Assembly (NCBI RefSeq): GCF_022179245.1
Contig: NZ_BPQM01000002.1
Coordinates: 1-64,000 of the forward strand
Reading direction: 5' to 3'
DNA from: Methylobacterium gregans
GTDB taxonomy: Bacteria; Pseudomonadota; Alphaproteobacteria; Rhizobiales; Beijerinckiaceae
DNA length: 64,000 bases
Within the stretch, counting starts at the first letter, position 1; every line of letters starts with the position of its first letter. The notes beneath the pieces are model-generated. The model was given only the letters and a program-made list of their open reading frames with translations. It was not told the origin of the DNA and did no database searches. The translations under genes and the position numbers were made by a program. Of this stretch, positions 62,542 through 64,000 are shown in pieces.

Positions 62542-64000
62542 ATGCCCGAACCCGAGAACGAGGCCGAACTGAAGGACGATGCCGCCTGCGGCGTCGCACC
62601 GGCACCACCCTGCACCCTGGTGATCTTCGGCGCGATGGGCGACCTGACCAAGCGCCTGCTGATGCCCTCGCTCTACAATCTCGCGGGCGGCGGCCTGCTC
62701 GACCAGGACTTCAGCATCCTCGGCGTCGACCACAACGACAACACCGACGCGGGCCTGCGCAGCGCGCTCTCCGAGGCGCTGGAGGATTTTGCCAAGGACC
62801 CAGATTCGGAGTTCCACGCCGACCGCATCGACCCGGAGAGCTGGGGCTTCGTGCGCGAGCGCATCCACTTCCTGAAAGGCGACTTCGAGGATCCGGCCCT
62901 GTTCGCGGCGCTCGGCGAGCGGCTGCAGGACAACGTGGTGTTCTACCTCGCGGTCGCCGCGCGCTTCTTCGGCAGCGTGGTGGAGGGCTTGGGCAAGGCC
63001 GGCCTGCTACGCCAGACGGACGGCGCCTTCCGCCGGGTGGTGATCGAGAAGCCCTTCGGCCAGGATCTCGACTCCGCGAAGGCCCTCAACGCCCGCATCC
63101 TGAAATGCGCCGACGAGAGCCAGTTCTACCGGATCGACCACTTCCTCGGAAAGGAGACGGTGCAGTCGATCATGGCGATGCGCTTCGCCAACGGCATGCT
63201 GGAGCCGATCTGGCGGCGCGAATACGTCGACAGCGTGCAAATCACCGCCGCCGAGACGGTGGGCGTCGAGGAGCGGGGCGGCTTCTACGAGCCCACCGGG
63301 GCGCTGCGCGACATGGTGCCGAACCACCTGTTCCAGCTGCTCTGCATGGTGGCGATGGAGCCGCCGAACTCCTTCGACGCGGAGGCGGTGCGCAACGAGA
63401 AGGCGAAGCTCGCCGAGGCCGTGAAGCCGATCCCGCCGACGGATGCGGTGCGCGGCCAGTACACGGCCGGGCGGCTCGACGGGCACGATCTCCCGGCCTA
63501 CCGCGACGAGCACAACGTGGCGCGCGATTCCGTGACCGAGACCTACGTCGCGCTGAAGCTGGAGATCGACAATTGGCGCTGGGCCGGGGTGCCGTTCTAC
63601 CTGCGCACCGGCAAGCGCATGGCGAGCCGGCGCACCGAGATCGCGGTGCTGTTCAAGCCCGCGCCCTTCCGGCTGTTCGAGGGCCACGGCATCGACCCGC
63701 TGACGCCGAACGTGATGCGCATCACCATCGACCCGCAGCACGGCGCGGCGACCGAGCTCAACGTGAAGGTGCCGGGCCCGAAGATGCGCATCGGCCGGGT
63801 GCGCACCAGCTTCCGCTACGCCGACTTCTTCAAGAACCAGCCGAATGTCGGCTACGAGACGCTGCTCTACGACTGCATGACCGGCGACGCGACCCTGTTC
63901 CAGCGCGCCGACAACATCGAGGCGGGCTGGGCGGCGGTCGATCCGCTGCTGAAGGGCTGGCCGCAGGCCGACGTCGCCTTCTACCCCGTCGGCAGCGACG
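62542..64000 (+). CDS. zwf: glucose-6-phosphate 1-dehydrogenase (3' end beyond window)
   Basis: 486 residues are visible with no stop before the window ends, so only a few residues should be missing. The NADP-binding loop is FGAMGDLTKR (residues 29-38), and the active site block is RIDHFLGKE with the substrate-binding Lys. The next conserved segment, RFANGMLEPIWRREYVDSVQ, is intact. It oxidises glucose-6-phosphate to 6-phosphogluconolactone, feeding the Entner-Doudoroff and pentose phosphate routes and making NADPH. The start has GGAG 8 bases upstream. Usual partners pgl and edd may follow. Confidence 0.95.
   Translation, partial: MPEPENEAELKDDAACGVAPAPPCTLVIFGAMGDLTKRLLMPSLYNLAGGGLLDQDFSILGVDHNDNTDAGLRSALSEALEDFAKDPDSEFHADRIDPESWGFVRERIHFLKGDFEDPALFAALGERLQDNVVFYLAVAARFFGSVVEGLGKAGLLRQTDGAFRRVVIEKPFGQDLDSAKALNARILKCADESQFYRIDHFLGKETVQSIMAMRFANGMLEPIWRREYVDSVQITAAETVGVEERGGFYEPTGALRDMVPNHLFQLLCMVAMEPPNSFDAEAVRNEKAKLAEAVKPIPPTDAVRGQYTAGRLDGHDLPAYRDEHNVARDSVTETYVALKLEIDNWRWAGVPFYLRTGKRMASRRTEIAVLFKPAPFRLFEGHGIDPLTPNVMRITIDPQHGAATELNVKVPGPKMRIGRVRTSFRYADFFKNQPNVGYETLLYDCMTGDATLFQRADNIEAGWAAVDPLLKGWPQADVAFYPVGSD

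Noticed and set aside
1..64000. CRISPR arrays, prophage, integrase or plasmid origin
   Set aside because: No regularly spaced direct repeats, phage structural genes, integrases or replication initiators were found on either strand.

Overview
The window looks like chromosomal DNA from a high-GC alphaproteobacterium of the Hyphomicrobiales, most likely Methylobacteriaceae. This is inferred from the very GC-rich third codon positions, frequent GTG starts with 4-base gene overlaps, a MucR regulator, a BTLCP-type transglutaminase-like protein, TTAA-N7-TTAA (CtrA-type) boxes, metX-metW, and two MauG-like di-haem proteins. No rRNA, tRNA, prophage or CRISPR array was seen. The window opens inside an iron-exporter-like VIT gene and closes inside zwf.

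Layout. 1-2.2 kb: VIT/MbfA-type membrane domain, a metallophosphoesterase, and a 52-residue minus-strand small protein. 2.2-8.7 kb: a TPP enzyme on the minus strand faces a plus-strand nitrile-utilisation cluster: peptide-type ABC binding protein, a frameshifted amidase, cobalt-type nitrile hydratase alpha and beta, and its activator. The cluster ends in a run of six hairpins. 8.9-16.3 kb: chorismate mutase, acyltransferase, metX-metW, alpha/beta hydrolase, MFS exporter, and a SWIB-domain protein with a histone-H1-like tail. 16.6-22.5 kb: PRC-barrel, PNPOx-like, outer-membrane and small membrane proteins, a CobB sirtuin, a DUF1194 protein, and short hypotheticals. 22.5-31.8 kb: a two-subunit molybdenum hydroxylase (IorAB type), a Cys-rich secreted protein, Kup potassium transporter, MarC, a DoxX-like protein, and a MauG-like di-haem protein. 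31.8-39.4 kb: pbpC and a 1765-residue alpha-2-macroglobulin form the usual pair. 39.6-43.1 kb: a FIST protein and hybrid kinase (NosP-NahK type) are divergent from a LuxR-type response regulator. 43.4-48.7 kb: BTLCP protein with two CtrA-type boxes, MucR, a lone YejE-type permease with DUF4112, and an aminotransferase. 48.7-59.5 kb: a candidate small RNA with a strong terminator, a 57-residue small protein, then an MdtABC/NodT-type RND efflux operon. 59.5-64 kb: chemoreceptor, second MauG-like protein, and zwf.

The most unusual feature is a family of terminal-inverted-repeat elements. Two short copies (33891-34066 and 50696-50889) share nearly identical ends with a 538-bp unit (54062-54599) that carries a DUF559 nuclease-like reading frame and sits between the two RND pump genes. 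The DUF559 frame overlaps both pump genes by 4 bases (GTGA), so it is positioned to be translated as part of the operon. The short copies look like internal-deletion (MITE-like) derivatives. One of them supplies most of the N-terminus of pbpC. Solo or collapsed pieces of the same hairpins occur at about 1.6, 5.6 and 26.1 kb.
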